Part shown: positions 17,821-27,373 of the stretch, piece after piece
How the letters are laid out: the number at the start of each line of letters is the position of its first letter
Position numbering within the stretch: the first letter of the stretch is position 1
Assembly (NCBI RefSeq): GCF_009901585.1
Contig: NZ_WXYO01000003.1
Span: 413,677-477,676 of the forward strand
Direction: 5' to 3'
DNA from: Poritiphilus flavus
Lineage (GTDB): Bacteria > Bacteroidota > Bacteroidia > Flavobacteriales > Flavobacteriaceae
DNA: 64,000 bases
Notes under the pieces: generated by a model
What the model saw: only the letters and a program-made list of their open reading frames with translations
What the model was told of the DNA's origin: nothing
Databases searched by the model: none
Position numbers and translations under genes: made by a program

Positions 17821-20352
17821 ATGGCGGAAGGAGAAAAACTTATTCCTATCAACATTGAAGATGAGATGAAATCTGCCTACATTGATTATTCAATGTCGGT
17901 CATTGTGTCACGTGCGCTACCCGATGTCAGGGATGGCTTAAAGCCTGTACACCGGAGGGTGTTGTTCGGGATGCACGAATTGGGTGTAAGATCAACAAGT
18001 TCACATAAAAAATCAGCCCGTATTGTCGGGGAAGTTTTAGGTAAGTACCACCCGCATGGTGATACTTCAGTATATGATACCATGGTGCGTATGGCTCAGG
18101 AATGGAGCCTGAGGTATATGCTCATAGACGGTCAGGGTAACTTTGGTTCCATAGACGGGGACAGCCCTGCAGCAATGCGATATACCGAGGCGCGTATGCG
18201 CAAGATCGCCGATGAGATGCTTTCGGATATCGACAAGGATACCGTAGACCACCAGCTGAATTTTGACGATTCCCTGGAAGAGCCTACCGTACTGCCAACC
18301 CGGATCCCGAATCTTTTGATAAACGGGGCTTCAGGTATTGCCGTGGGTATGGCCACCAATATGCCTCCTCACAACCTTTCCGAAGTGGTGGATGGTACCG
18401 TGGCCTTTATCGATAACAATGATATTGAGATCGATGAGCTGATCACCCACATAAAAGCGCCAGATTTTCCGACAGGAGGAACCATCTACGGCTATGATGG
18501 TGTCAAAGAGGCATTTCATACCGGAAGAGGACGAATTGTCATGCGCGGCAAGGCTTCCTTCGAAGAAATCGATGGCAGGGAGTGCATTATCGTCACAGAA
18601 ATCCCTTATCAGGTCAATAAGGCGGATATGATCAAGAAAACCGCGGACCTGATCAACGACAAGAAGATAGATGGGATAGCGAACATCAGGGATGAGTCTG
18701 ACCGAAAGGGAATGCGCGTCGTTTACATTCTGAAGCGAGACGCCATTCCGAACATTGTTCTGAATACCCTCTATAAATACACTGCCCTGCAGTCTTCGTT
18801 CAGCGTGAACAATATTGCCTTAGTAAACGGAAGGCCAAAACTTCTGAATCTTAAGGAGATCATCCACCATTTTGTAGATCACCGTCATGAGGTGGTGGTG
18901 CGCAGGACCAAATTCGAGCTTAAGAAAGCCGAAGATCGGGCGCATATCCTGGAAGGACTGATCATCGCTTCGGACAATATTGACGAGGTGATCTCCATTA
19001 TCAGAGGATCAGCAAATGCAGATGAGGCCAGGACCAACCTGATGAAGCGTTTTGAGCTTACCGAAATTCAGGCCAGGGCCATTGTAGAGATGCGTCTTCG
19101 ACAGCTTACCGGTCTGGAACAGGACAAGCTCCGATCAGAATACGAGGAGATCATCAAAACGATTGCAGATCTCAAAGACATCCTTGCCAATAAGGAAAGA
19201 AGGATGCAGATCATCAAAGATGAGCTGACAGAAGTTAAAGAGAAGTACGGAGATGTAAGACGTTCCGAGATCAATTTTGCGGGAGGTGATCTTAGCATTG
19301 AGGATATGATCCCTGATGAGCAGGTGGTTATCACCATTTCGCACGCAGGATACATTAAGAGGACGCCGCTTACCGAATATAAAACTCAACACAGAGGCGG
19401 GGTCGGACAGAAGGCTTCATCTACGCGGAACGAAGATTTCCTGGAACATTTGTTCGTCGGTACCAATCACCAGTACATGCTCTTCTTTACCCAAAAAGGA
19501 AAGTGTTTCTGGATGAGGGTCTATGAGATACCAGAAGGCAGCAGAACATCTAAAGGAAGGGCCATTCAAAACCTGATCAATATAGAAAAGGAAGATAAGG
19601 TAAAAGCCTTTATTTGTACTCAGGACCTCAAGGACGAAGAGTACGTCAATAGTCATTACGTGATTATGGCCACCCGAAAAGGTACGGTGAAAAAAACCTC
19701 CCTGGAGCAATACTCCAGGCCAAGGCAAAACGGGATCATTGCGATCAACATCCGCGAGGATGACGAGCTTTTGGAAGCCAAACTGACAACAGGTGCCAGC
19801 CAGATATTCTTAGGTCTGCGGTCCGGGAAAGCTATCCGGTTTGAAGAGAGCAAGACGCGTCCAATGGGAAGAAATGCTTCCGGGGTTCGCGGTATTACCC
19901 TGGCCGGTGAAGACGATGCCGTTATAGGTATGGTATCTGTTCACAATTTTGACGATGAGATACTGGTGGTTTCGGAGAACGGCTTTGGTAAGAGATCCAG
20001 CATAGATGATTACCGGGTTACGAATAGGGGTGGAAAAGGTGTTAAGACCATTTCCATCACGGATAAAACCGGTCCTTTGGTCGCTATTAAGAATGTTTCG
20101 GATACAGATGATCTGATGATCATCAACAAATCAGGTATTGCCATAAGAATGAGCGTGGAAGATCTGAGAACAATGGGCAGGGCTACTCAGGGAGTGAAAC
20201 TGATCAATTTGAAGGATGATGATTCCATAGCGGCCGTCGCAAAGGTGCGTAAAGATGAGGACGATCTGGACGATGCTGACATCATGAACATTGAGGTAGA
20301 TACGGAAGATGGCACGGCTCTTGATAAAGATAGCCCGGAAACAAAGGAATAA
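17821..20352 (+). CDS. gyrA: DNA gyrase subunit A
   Basis: An 843-aa type IIA topoisomerase subunit that cuts and rejoins DNA and, with GyrB, introduces negative supercoils. The active-site Tyr lies in [12 protein letters not shown] near residue 122. The quinolone region reads [15 protein letters not shown], with Thr, Ser and Asp at positions equivalent to E. coli 83, 84 and 87. The C-terminal beta-pinwheel domain has six blade repeats and a GyrA-box variant (NRGGKGVKT) around residues 735-745, consistent with a gyrase rather than ParC. An acidic tail (residues about 815-843) is typical. The TPR gene follows after 39 bp. Confidence 0.96.
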   Translation: MAEGEKLIPINIEDEMKSAYIDYSMSVIVSRALPDVRDGLKPVHRRVLFGMHELGVRSTSSHKKSARIVGEVLGKYHPHGDTSVYDTMVRMAQEWSLRYMLIDGQGNFGSIDGDSPAAMRYTEARMRKIADEMLSDIDKDTVDHQLNFDDSLEEPTVLPTRIPNLLINGASGIAVGMATNMPPHNLSEVVDGTVAFIDNNDIEIDELITHIKAPDFPTGGTIYGYDGVKEAFHTGRGRIVMRGKASFEEIDGRECIIVTEIPYQVNKADMIKKTADLINDKKIDGIANIRDESDRKGMRVVYILKRDAIPNIVLNTLYKYTALQSSFSVNNIALVNGRPKLLNLKEIIHHFVDHRHEVVVRRTKFELKKAEDRAHILEGLIIASDNIDEVISIIRGSANADEARTNLMKRFELTEIQARAIVEMRLRQLTGLEQDKLRSEYEEIIKTIADLKDILANKERRMQIIKDELTEVKEKYGDVRRSEINFAGGDLSIEDMIPDEQVVITISHAGYIKRTPLTEYKTQHRGGVGQKASSTRNEDFLEHLFVGTNHQYMLFFTQKGKCFWMRVYEIPEGSRTSKGRAIQNLINIEKEDKVKAFICTQDLKDEEYVNSHYVIMATRKGTVKKTSLEQYSRPRQNGIIAINIREDDELLEAKLTTGASQIFLGLRSGKAIRFEESKTRPMGRNASGVRGITLAGEDDAVIGMVSVHNFDDEILVVSENGFGKRSSIDDYRVTNRGGKGVKTISITDKTGPLVAIKNVSDTDDLMIINKSGIAIRMSVEDLRTMGRATQGVKLINLKDDDSIAAVAKVRKDEDDLDDADIMNIEVDTEDGTALDKDSPETKE

Positions 20353-20391
20353 ACATAATCAATAAACACTAATACTAAATTTAATATCACG

Positions 20392-21654
20392 ATGAGAACT
20401 AAGATTTTAACAGTAGTAGCTACAGTCTTTACGATGGTTGCTTTTGCCCAGAAGGCGGAGATCAAAGCGGCGGACAAAGCGCTCAAGGGCGGAGATGCCG
20501 CAGCTGCCAAAGCGGCCCTTGAAGGTGCCGCCGGAACCATTTCCGGAGCAGATGACAAAGTAAAGGCGCAATACCATTTCCTAAGAGGTAAGGCCTATGC
20601 GGATCTCGCCAATAAAGGTGATGCAACCGCTTTTGACGAGGCGGTTAAGTCCTTTAGAGAGGTCATCAGCCTGGAAGAGAAATCAGGGAAGGCTAAATAT
20701 ACTAATGAAACTGAGCAGCGTCTGGCGGCTATATCAGCAGACCTGGTAAACGCGGCTGTTGATGACAATAACAACAAGAAGTTCAAAGAAGCGGCTGAAA
20801 AACTCTATATGAGTTACAAGATCAGTCCTAAAGACACCTCTTATCTTTATTATGCGGCCAGTAGTGCCGTAAACGGTGGACACTACGATATGGCTTTGGG
20901 TTATTACGACGAACTTAAGGCTGTTGGATATGACGGTGGCGGTATAGCGTACAAGGCTACCAACGTGGCGACCGGTGAAGTGGAAACTATGGATAAGACC
21001 CAGCGCGACCTCTATGTTAAATCAGGAAGTTATTCAGATCCTGTTGACGAAAAATTACCGTCTAAAACCGCGGAGATCGTTAAGAATATGGCCCTGATCT
21101 ACACTCAGACAGGCCAGAATGACAAGGCTTTCGAAGCTTTTAAAGAAGCAAGGGCCAGCAACCCTGATGATGTAAACCTGGTATTGAGCGAAGCCAATTT
21201 GTACTACCAGACCGGAGACAAAGACAAATTTAAAGAGCTAATGGCCGAAGCTGCTTCAATGGCACCGGATAACCCTGATCTGCATTACAACATCGGTGTT
21301 ATTAATATGGAGCAAGGAAATATGGAAGAGGCCAGAGCTTCTTACAAAAAGGCATTGGAAGTAGATCCAGGCTATGTAAATGCTCAATTAAACCTTTCTA
21401 CCACTTATGTAAATGAAGGGAACGGGCTGATCGATGAAATGAATAACCTTGGCAACTCCAGAGCGGATATCGCCAGATACGATGAGCTTAAGCAAAAGAA
21501 AGACGATCTCTTTTTGGAAGGAGCCGGAATTCTTGAAGAAGCCTTGAAGACCAACCCGGACAACCAGGGTATCCTAAGCCAGTTGAAAAACATTTACGGG
21601 GCTTTGGGTGACAATGAGAACTTTATGAGAATCAAGAAGTTGTTAGGCGAATAG
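20392..21654 (+). CDS. secreted tetratricopeptide-repeat protein
   Basis: A 420-aa TPR protein with a clear signal peptide (MRTKILTVVATVFTMVAFAQ), so periplasmic. Helical repeats fill most of the chain; a textbook TPR is seen at about residues 300-335 (PDLHYNIGVINMEQGNMEEA..YKKALEVDPGY). Early residues are Ala/Lys-rich (KAEIKAADKALKGGDAAAAKAALEG), also a helical hairpin. TPR modules bind other proteins; no enzyme motif is present. Its position right after gyrA on the same strand is frequent in Flavobacteriia. A long inverted repeat that can terminate transcription lies 30 bp after the stop. Confidence 0.88.
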   Translation: MRTKILTVVATVFTMVAFAQKAEIKAADKALKGGDAAAAKAALEGAAGTISGADDKVKAQYHFLRGKAYADLANKGDATAFDEAVKSFREVISLEEKSGKAKYTNETEQRLAAISADLVNAAVDDNNNKKFKEAAEKLYMSYKISPKDTSYLYYAASSAVNGGHYDMALGYYDELKAVGYDGGGIAYKATNVATGEVETMDKTQRDLYVKSGSYSDPVDEKLPSKTAEIVKNMALIYTQTGQNDKAFEAFKEARASNPDDVNLVLSEANLYYQTGDKDKFKELMAEAASMAPDNPDLHYNIGVINMEQGNMEEARASYKKALEVDPGYVNAQLNLSTTYVNEGNGLIDEMNNLGNSRADIARYDELKQKKDDLFLEGAGILEEALKTNPDNQGILSQLKNIYGALGDNENFMRIKKLLGE

Positions 21655-21683
21655 TACTGATATACTTTTAAGACAAATAGTTT

Positions 21684-21717
21684 ATGACCCTCTGTGGCTT
21701 TGGCGATGGAGGGTCAT
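21684..21717. terminator. bidirectional terminator between convergent genes
   Basis: ATGACCCTC (21684-21692) and GAGGGTCAT (21709-21717) are perfect 9-bp reverse complements with a 16-nt loop, followed on the plus strand by a T-rich stretch. It sits between the stop of the TPR gene and overlaps the stop of the convergent NlpC/P60 gene. Confidence 0.6.
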
Positions 21718-22466
21718 ATTATTTTCTTGATAACCCTCAGTTTGTGAGTATAATTCCGGACCTCGGTATTGAATATTCCGGTATGATCCAAACGATCAAT
21801 CCGAACCCGCCCATTGACATGAATGATATAATTGTCCTGCATGATCAGGCCTACATGATCGATGACTCCTTCCTTATTGTCAAAAAAAGCCAGGTCTCCC
21901 GCTTCACTTTCTTCAATAAAGCTCAGGGCCTCTCCCTGCCCGGACTGATCCAAAGCCGTTCTTGCCAGGGAAACACCGTATAGTTTATATACCATTTGCG
22001 TAAGCCCCGGGGCATCTATGCCAAAAGGGGTCCGTCCACCTCGCAGGTAAGGCGCGTGCAAATAGTTCAAAGCGAAGTTGATGAGTTGATCCTTATGGGC
22101 ACCAGGCTTACCGGTATCACCTTCATAGCAATGCTTGGCGAGTTGTGAGTTAGACACACTACTGCCCATTACTATGGGAATAAGCAGGCCCTTCTCCCCA
22201 CTTACAAAAGATACCAGGTCCGAAGAGTGCTCTACAGCGCCAGTTTTCCCAATTCCTTCATAAGCCTCCTTGCTGATCTCTGAGATCTGACTATTGAGTA
22301 CCCATCCTTCGGTTTTGTCGAAAGCGCTTCTGATCCTGCTCCAGCTTTTTCTTGCCTCTAAGATCTTAAAATGCTCGCCATAGAGCAGTTGGGTAACTAC
22401 TTCGGCGGTATCATCGGCATTTAGTTTAACAGGAACAATACTCAGGGCGCAAATTCCGAATTGCAT
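21714..22466 (-). CDS. NlpC/P60-domain protein lacking the catalytic cysteine
   Basis: A 250-aa protein with an N-terminal SH3-like region (about 1-75) and a C-terminal NlpC/P60 domain (about 125-245). Active members are cell-wall endopeptidases whose catalytic Cys sits in a GIDCSGL motif. Here the motif reads FGIDAPGLTQMVYKLYG near residue 150: Cys is Ala and the next Ser is Pro (codons GCC CCG). The catalytic His region (IDHVGLIMQDN) and the following IIHVNG are kept. It is therefore probably a peptidoglycan-binding pseudoenzyme. No signal peptide is obvious, in line with many flavobacterial relatives. It follows the thiolase gene after 9 bp. Confidence 0.85.
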   Translation of the reverse strand: MQFGICALSIVPVKLNADDTAEVVTQLLYGEHFKILEARKSWSRIRSAFDKTEGWVLNSQISEISKEAYEGIGKTGAVEHSSDLVSFVSGEKGLLIPIVMGSSVSNSQLAKHCYEGDTGKPGAHKDQLINFALNYLHAPYLRGGRTPFGIDAPGLTQMVYKLYGVSLARTALDQSGQGEALSFIEESEAGDLAFFDNKEGVIDHVGLIMQDNYIIHVNGRVRIDRLDHTGIFNTEVRNYTHKLRVIKKII

Positions 22467-22475
22467 AGGGAACTT

Positions 22476-23660
22476 TTAGGAGGCGGCTTTGCGTTCTAGG
22501 ATCAGGGCAGAAGCGCCACCACCGCCATTACAGATGGCCGCGGCTCCGATCTGACCGTCATTTTGTTGCAGAACACTGAGCAGGGTAATCACTATTCTCG
22601 CTCCGGAACAACCCAGCGGATGTCCCAGAGAAACGGCACCACCATTCACATTGACATTGCTATCATTAAGGCCCAAGAGCTTCATATTAGCAAGGCCAAC
22701 TACTGAAAACGCCTCGTTAAACTCAAAATAATCCACCTGATCTATGGATATGCCAGCCTTGGCAAGTGCCTTTGGCAGGGCTTTGGCAGGAGCAGTTGTA
22801 AACCATTTGGGTTCCTGGGCGGCATCAGCATAACTCTTGATACTGGCCAGCGGTGTGAGTCCTAATTCTTTTGCTTTATCCGCACTCATTAGCACTACCG
22901 CCGCTGCTCCGTCGTTGATGGTGGAGGCATTGGCCGCGGTAACTGTTCCGTCTTTGGTAAAGGCCGGTCTGAGTGCCGGTATTTTTTCCATTTTTACGTT
23001 CTTATATTCCTCGTCCTCGCTTACCACCACAGGTTCACCTCTCCTTTGAGGAACTTCTACAGATACTACTTCATCACTAAATTTTCCGGCTGCCCAGGCG
23101 TCCGCTGAGCGCTGATAGGATTGTATGGCGAAATTGTCCTGGTCTTCCCGGCTAAAGTCGTACTCTGCCGCACACGCGTCAGCACATACTCCCATGGCGT
23201 TCTGATCGTAGACATCTACGAGCCCGTCTTTCTGCATCCCATCCGTTAGGGTGGAAGGGCCAAATTTATGACCGTTTCTCAGATGTACGTAATGGGGTAT
23301 GAGGCTCATGCTTTCCATACCTCCGGCAACCACTATGGAAGTATCCCCGAGTGCGATGGATTGAGCGGCCTGCATAATGGCCTTCATTCCCGAAGCACAT
23401 ACCTTATTTACCGTTGTACAGGGGACGGAATCCGGGATACCCGCGTAAATGGCAGCCTGCCTCGCCGGTGCCTGGCCTGTTCCGGCCTGCACAACATTTC
23501 CCATAAGAACTTCCTCTACGAGATCCGGTTTTAGACCGATTTTATCTAACGCGCCTTTGATAGCCACAGCACCTAATTTTGGAGCAGGAATGCTGGACAA
23601 AGCCCCCATAAAACTGCCGATCGGGGTGCGGGCCACGGAAACAATTACAACCTCTTTCAT
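22476..23660 (-). CDS. acetyl-CoA C-acyltransferase (thiolase)
   Basis: A 394-aa type II thiolase that condenses or cleaves acyl-CoA and acetyl-CoA. The nucleophilic Cys is in TTVNKVCASGMKAIMQAAQ near residue 88; the catalytic His is in NVNGGAVSLGHPLGCSGARI near 350, with the second Cys in AAICNGGGGASALILER near 380. The length and motif set match the AtoB/ThlA group, and biosynthetic versus degradative use cannot be told from sequence alone. It is followed after 9 bp by the NlpC/P60 gene and is divergent from the HD-domain gene. Confidence 0.94.
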   Translation of the reverse strand: MKEVVIVSVARTPIGSFMGALSSIPAPKLGAVAIKGALDKIGLKPDLVEEVLMGNVVQAGTGQAPARQAAIYAGIPDSVPCTTVNKVCASGMKAIMQAAQSIALGDTSIVVAGGMESMSLIPHYVHLRNGHKFGPSTLTDGMQKDGLVDVYDQNAMGVCADACAAEYDFSREDQDNFAIQSYQRSADAWAAGKFSDEVVSVEVPQRRGEPVVVSEDEEYKNVKMEKIPALRPAFTKDGTVTAANASTINDGAAAVVLMSADKAKELGLTPLASIKSYADAAQEPKWFTTAPAKALPKALAKAGISIDQVDYFEFNEAFSVVGLANMKLLGLNDSNVNVNGGAVSLGHPLGCSGARIVITLLSVLQQNDGQIGAAAICNGGGGASALILERKAAS

Positions 23661-23748
23661 CGCTGTTCAATTTGTACCGCGAAAATAATAAATTAAAGTG
23701 CAACGGCCCGTCTAAAACTTCAAAAGAGAGGGAAAGCGTATTATTTTC

Positions 23749-23756
23749 TATTTTTG
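23749..23756 (+). promoter_or_regulatory. candidate -7 element for the HD-domain gene
   Basis: TATTTTTG matches TAnnTTTG and lies 19-26 bp before the ATG at 23775. It supports starting the protein there rather than at the TTG codon at 23754, which lies inside this element. Confidence 0.4.
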
Positions 23757-23774
23757 GAAATACAACCCGGGCAC

Positions 23775-25823
23775 ATGGCAAAACCTTTGGATACCTTCTA
23801 TAAAAGTCAATCGGTAATATACAAGTACATCCTTTACCTGACTTCGGTTGCCTGCATTGTGTTTTTCTTCCCAAAAGGCGGGCAGTTCAAGTACGAATTT
23901 CAAAAAGGCAAACCATGGCAGTACAACAATCTGTACGCCCCTTTCGACTTTTCCATCCGCAAAACAGCTGAAGAATTGGAAGAGGAAAGGCAGGTCGTCG
24001 CCCAGGACCGCTCGGACTACTACGTGTACGACCAACAGATCGCTGATGAGGTCTACCAGGCCTTTGACAGTCGTTTTGAGGAGATCTTCCCTACAGATTC
24101 CTATACCATTATCCAAAGGCGGAGGCTAAAGGCTGTTGGAACGGAAATACTGGATACCATTTATAAAAATGGCATACTGCAAAGGCAGAACCCGGAAGCC
24201 GGGGCGGTCAACCTTTATCTCATAAAAGACAGTGAGGCAAGGCGCATTGAGCAGGGGCAACTTAAGCGACTGAACGATGCCAACGCTTTAAAAGATGACA
24301 TTCTCCGCACAAGAGGCCTGAGATCACTTCGTCAGCAATACAACCAATTGTTCTTCGACATTTTGCGGCCAAATGTAAGTTTTGACGCCGATCTTTCGCA
24401 AAAGGAGCTGGAAGATAACCTTTCCAAAATATCGCTTACAAGAGGCAATGTGGATGAAGGCAAGTTAATTATTGCCAAGGGGGAAGTGGTAGAGGCGGAG
24501 AACCTGAAAATTCTGGACTCCCTGAAAGCAGAATACGAATCGGAATTGTGGACGGAGAGCAATTACTACTTCATACTCTTTGGATATACCATCCTGGTCG
24601 CCCTGGTACTCATGATGCTGTTGCTCTTCCTAAAAAAGTATCGCCCGCATATCTATGGGAATAATGTGAGGGTTACCTTCATTTTCTTCAATATTCTGCT
24701 CATGGTATTTATTACCACCCTGGTGGTAAAGTACAATGAGATCTATGTTTTTGTGGTACCCTTGTGTATTCTACCACTTATTTTGAAGACCTTTTTCGAT
24801 GCAAGACTGGGGTTATTCGTTCATGTCTTAACGGTATTGATATTGGGCTTTGTGGTCCCTAATAGCTTTGAATATATCTTTTTACAGATCATAGCCGGTA
24901 TAGTAACAATTCTCACGGTTTCGGAACTGTACAAACGTGCCAATCTCTTTGTTTCCGTTGGGCAGATCACCCTTATCTACATCGTGGGATATTTTGCATT
25001 CCACATTATTCACGAAGGCAATCTGGACAATGTACACTGGTTTACATTTGGATTTTTCCTTCTTAACGGAATGATCACCCTCTTTGCGCAGCCGCTGATC
25101 TACATTTACGAAAAGATGTTCGGAATGGTCTCGGATGTTTCCCTTTTGGAACTTTCAGATACCAATTCCAAGCTGTTGAAGGAACTGTCTAACAAAGCCC
25201 CGGGAACTTTTCACCACTCACTTCAGGTGGCCAATCTTGCTGAGGCAGCGGCCAATGAAATAGGCGCCAATGCCATGTTGGTCAGGGTAGGAGCGCTGTA
25301 TCACGATATCGGTAAGATGAATAACCCCGCCTATTTTACGGAGAACCAGGTTACCAATGTGAACCCGCACAACGATCTGGCTCCCGGAGATAGTGCCAGG
25401 ATTATTATAAACCATGTTATTGAGGGCATAGAGATCGCCCGAAAAAATAATCTTCCGGACAGGGTAATCGATTTTATCCGTGCGCATCACGGCACCACCC
25501 TGGTGTATTACTTCTACAAAAAAGCACAGGAATTGGAGGAAACCGTAAAGGAAGCAGACTTCCGTTATCCAGGACCCATCCCATTTTCTAAAGAAACCGC
25601 CATATTGATGATGGCGGACGCCGTGGAAGCCGCTTCCAAGAGCCTTACCAATCCTACATATACCATTATAGACGAGTTTGTGGACAAGATCGTGGCGGGC
25701 CAGATGAAGGCTAATCAGTTCTTAAACGCGAATATTACCTTTAAAGAGATCGAGACCGTAAAGAAGGTCCTGAAACAAAAACTCACCAATATTTATCACC
25801 TAAGGGTGGAGTACCCGGAATAG
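23775..25823 (+). CDS. 7TM-HD family cyclic-dinucleotide phosphohydrolase (PgpH-like)
   Basis: A membrane protein of 682 aa. An N-terminal transmembrane segment (about 15-35) is followed by a large extracytoplasmic domain (to about 265), then seven closely spaced hydrophobic segments (about 270-450) and a cytosolic HD domain. HD residues are visible as FHHSLQVANLAEAAA, LYHDIGKMNNPAYFTENQ and IRAHHGTTLVYYFY. The family member PgpH hydrolyses c-di-AMP, and that activity is inferred here. The start at 23775 is preferred because the upstream in-frame TTG lies inside the probable -7 element. A longer form from 23754 would add seven residues. Confidence 0.9.
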   Translation: MAKPLDTFYKSQSVIYKYILYLTSVACIVFFFPKGGQFKYEFQKGKPWQYNNLYAPFDFSIRKTAEELEEERQVVAQDRSDYYVYDQQIADEVYQAFDSRFEEIFPTDSYTIIQRRRLKAVGTEILDTIYKNGILQRQNPEAGAVNLYLIKDSEARRIEQGQLKRLNDANALKDDILRTRGLRSLRQQYNQLFFDILRPNVSFDADLSQKELEDNLSKISLTRGNVDEGKLIIAKGEVVEAENLKILDSLKAEYESELWTESNYYFILFGYTILVALVLMMLLLFLKKYRPHIYGNNVRVTFIFFNILLMVFITTLVVKYNEIYVFVVPLCILPLILKTFFDARLGLFVHVLTVLILGFVVPNSFEYIFLQIIAGIVTILTVSELYKRANLFVSVGQITLIYIVGYFAFHIIHEGNLDNVHWFTFGFFLLNGMITLFAQPLIYIYEKMFGMVSDVSLLELSDTNSKLLKELSNKAPGTFHHSLQVANLAEAAANEIGANAMLVRVGALYHDIGKMNNPAYFTENQVTNVNPHNDLAPGDSARIIINHVIEGIEIARKNNLPDRVIDFIRAHHGTTLVYYFYKKAQELEETVKEADFRYPGPIPFSKETAILMMADAVEAASKSLTNPTYTIIDEFVDKIVAGQMKANQFLNANITFKEIETVKKVLKQKLTNIYHLRVEYPE

Positions 25824-25909
25824 GGCTTTTTATTTAGCATAACAGACTTTTTTTTCTCCATCTACATCAAGTAATAATGGGGTATTGGGGATATTGTTAA
25901 ATCCATGTT

Positions 25910-25956
25910 ATTTTGTTTAATAATATTTTTAAATGATTAAACGTTTTGTAATTTCA
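25910..25956 (+). promoter_or_regulatory. inverted-repeat operator and promoter of the light-associated operon
   Basis: GTTTAAT (25915-25921) and ATTAAAC (25936-25942) are perfect reverse complements separated by 14 bp. The left arm is extended to ATTTTGTTTAAT. A probable -7 element TAATTTCA lies at 25949-25956. The same dyad with the same 14-bp spacer lies before folE at 30568-30605, at almost the same distance from its own -7 element, so one regulator probably controls both. The identity of that regulator is unknown; a MerR-family light sensor (LitR/CarH type) is a guess. Confidence 0.6.
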
Positions 25957-26002
25957 CAAGCGATGGGAAAATCATTGCTAATCGAACCTAAATTTTCATC
26001 AA

Positions 26003-26167
26003 ATGTTTGGCTTATTTAAAAAGAAATCCGAGAAAGAAAAGTTACAGCAAAAGTATAACAAGCTCATGAGTGAGGCACATCAATTATCTACGACTAATAG
26101 AAAACTTAGCGACGGTAAGATCTTTGAAGCTGAGGAGCTCATGAAGCGAATAGTTGCAATGGATTAA
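26003..26167 (+). CDS. Lacal_2735 family small protein (54 aa)
   Basis: A 54-aa protein starting MFGLFKKKSEKEKLQQKY, with the C-terminus EAEELMKRIVAMD. This matches the small lineage-specific Lacal_2735 family of Flavobacteriia, whose function is not known. It is highly charged and probably one long helical hairpin. It is the first gene after the shared operator and promoter at 25910-25956 and leads the operon through the photolyase genes. It is followed after 35 bp by the next small gene. The start is the first ATG after the promoter. Confidence 0.82.
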   Translation: MFGLFKKKSEKEKLQQKYNKLMSEAHQLSTTNRKLSDGKIFEAEELMKRIVAMD

Positions 26168-26202
26168 AAAAAAGACTTCGTTTATCTTAAAAGTAGATTA
26201 CT

Positions 26203-26424
26203 ATGGAATTAATGCAAAGAGTGACTGCCTTTGAGCAGATGAAAAAGTCAGGAATGACCACCAGTGACAGGATTAAGGCTTCCAGAGAGGCCAAAAGCCT
26301 TATTCTTGAACTCAATGAGATCTACAAGATCAAAAAGGATGAAAAGATCATGGCCATAATGAAGCGGTTGACCGTGCTTAAAAGAAAGATCGAGAAAAGG
26401 TTAAGAGGAAACCTGAGCGTTTAG
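26203..26424 (+). CDS. small basic hypothetical protein (73 aa)
   Basis: A 73-aa, Lys/Arg-rich, all-helical protein (MELMQRVTAFEQMKKSGMTT ... KIEKRLRGNLSV) with no membrane segment. I do not recognise a named family, though similar small proteins are common next to Lacal_2735 genes in Flavobacteriia. It lies 35 bp after the Lacal_2735 gene and 47 bp before the SAP-domain gene, in the same direction, so it is part of the light-associated operon. A role in nucleic-acid or protein binding is only a guess from charge. Confidence 0.65.
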   Translation: MELMQRVTAFEQMKKSGMTTSDRIKASREAKSLILELNEIYKIKKDEKIMAIMKRLTVLKRKIEKRLRGNLSV

Positions 26425-26471
26425 CTTCTTCATGCTTTATCTGAAGCATATCAATTCGTATCCAGTCATTT

Positions 26472-27095
26472 ATGATAGAAAATATCGGCCAGAGACCAAC
26501 TTTTGAACAGATCAGGAATTCCTCCGAATTTAATAACTGGTATTGGAAAAAGTCGGACCTGGTCGATATCTGTATTCAGGCAGGACTCCCTTATGGAGGC
26601 AGTAAGTTTGAATTAAGAGACCGCATATTGTTCGCCCTGGACAATCCCGGTAAAGAAGCCCCGCTAACCAAAAAGAAAAGGCCCACTTCCACATTTAACT
26701 GGGCCAGGGAAGAACTTCATTTAGATACGATAATTACGGACAGTGTAAGTTTTGGGCCCAATTTCCGGAACTTTATGAAATCCCAAATTGGTCCACAATT
26801 CAGTTGCCACTCAGACTTTATGAATTGGGTAAAGCAGCATCCCGGCAAATCTCTTGCGGATGCTGTTTTCCAATGGCATGAGCTCGAGGCCCGTAAGGAA
26901 GACCCCGATTTTAGACGTGATATAGCCAGGCATAACAATTACAACCAGTATATGAGGGACTTTCTGGATCATTATCCAGAGAAGGCCTTTAAAGATGCCG
27001 TTGCTTGCTGGAAGATGAAAAAAGAGCTGCCTGCGCCCGGAGGAAGGGTAGTATTTAGCCCCAAGGATATTGAATTGAGACCCGAGATAACATGA
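26472..27095 (+). CDS. SAP-domain / DUF6434 protein
   Basis: A 207-aa soluble protein with two parts. Residues about 15-60 (FNNWYWKKSDLVDICIQAGLPYGGSKFELRDRIL) have the SAP-like helix-extended-helix pattern used for DNA binding. The segment from about 68 (STFNWAREELHLDTIITDSVSFG) resembles DUF6434, and the rest repeats a motif of the form FMNWVKQHPGKSLADAV..W / YMRDFLDHYPEKAFKDAVACW. The two W-ending repeats look like a tandem duplication of a helical unit. It overlaps the next gene by 4 bp, so translation is coupled. Its place among photolyase genes suggests a DNA-related role. Confidence 0.78.
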   Translation: MIENIGQRPTFEQIRNSSEFNNWYWKKSDLVDICIQAGLPYGGSKFELRDRILFALDNPGKEAPLTKKKRPTSTFNWAREELHLDTIITDSVSFGPNFRNFMKSQIGPQFSCHSDFMNWVKQHPGKSLADAVFQWHELEARKEDPDFRRDIARHNNYNQYMRDFLDHYPEKAFKDAVACWKMKKELPAPGGRVVFSPKDIELRPEIT

Positions 27096-27373
27096 ATAAT
27101 GAACTTGGCGAAAAGGCCATAGACCGGATCATTGAAATGGCCTGGGAAGACCGCACTCCTTTTGAGGCCATTCAATATCAGTTCGGACTCCAGGAGAAAG
27201 AGGTTATCCGGCTTATGAGATCAGAACTGAAGGCCAGCAGTTTCAAATTGTGGCGGAAACGAGTGAATTCCGGAGTGAGTCAGAAACACCTGAAAAAACG
27301 TAACCCGGATATCTCTCGTTTCAAATGCAGTAGACAGCGAAGTATCACAGGAAATAAAATAAGTAAGCGATGA
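27092..27373 (+). CDS. TIGR03643 family protein
   Basis: A 93-aa protein matching the TIGR03643 family: the helical block IDRIIEMAWEDRTPFEAIQ is followed by QFGLQEKEVIRLMRSELK, which reads like a helix-turn-helix, then SSFKLWRKRVNSG and a basic tail. The family has no known activity but, from recollection, occurs next to cryptochrome or photolyase genes in marine bacteria and cyanobacteria. It overlaps both the SAP-domain gene (4 bp) and the FAD-binding gene (4 bp), indicating strict co-expression. DNA binding is inferred from the HTH-like pattern. Confidence 0.85.
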   Translation: MNNELGEKAIDRIIEMAWEDRTPFEAIQYQFGLQEKEVIRLMRSELKASSFKLWRKRVNSGVSQKHLKKRNPDISRFKCSRQRSITGNKISKR

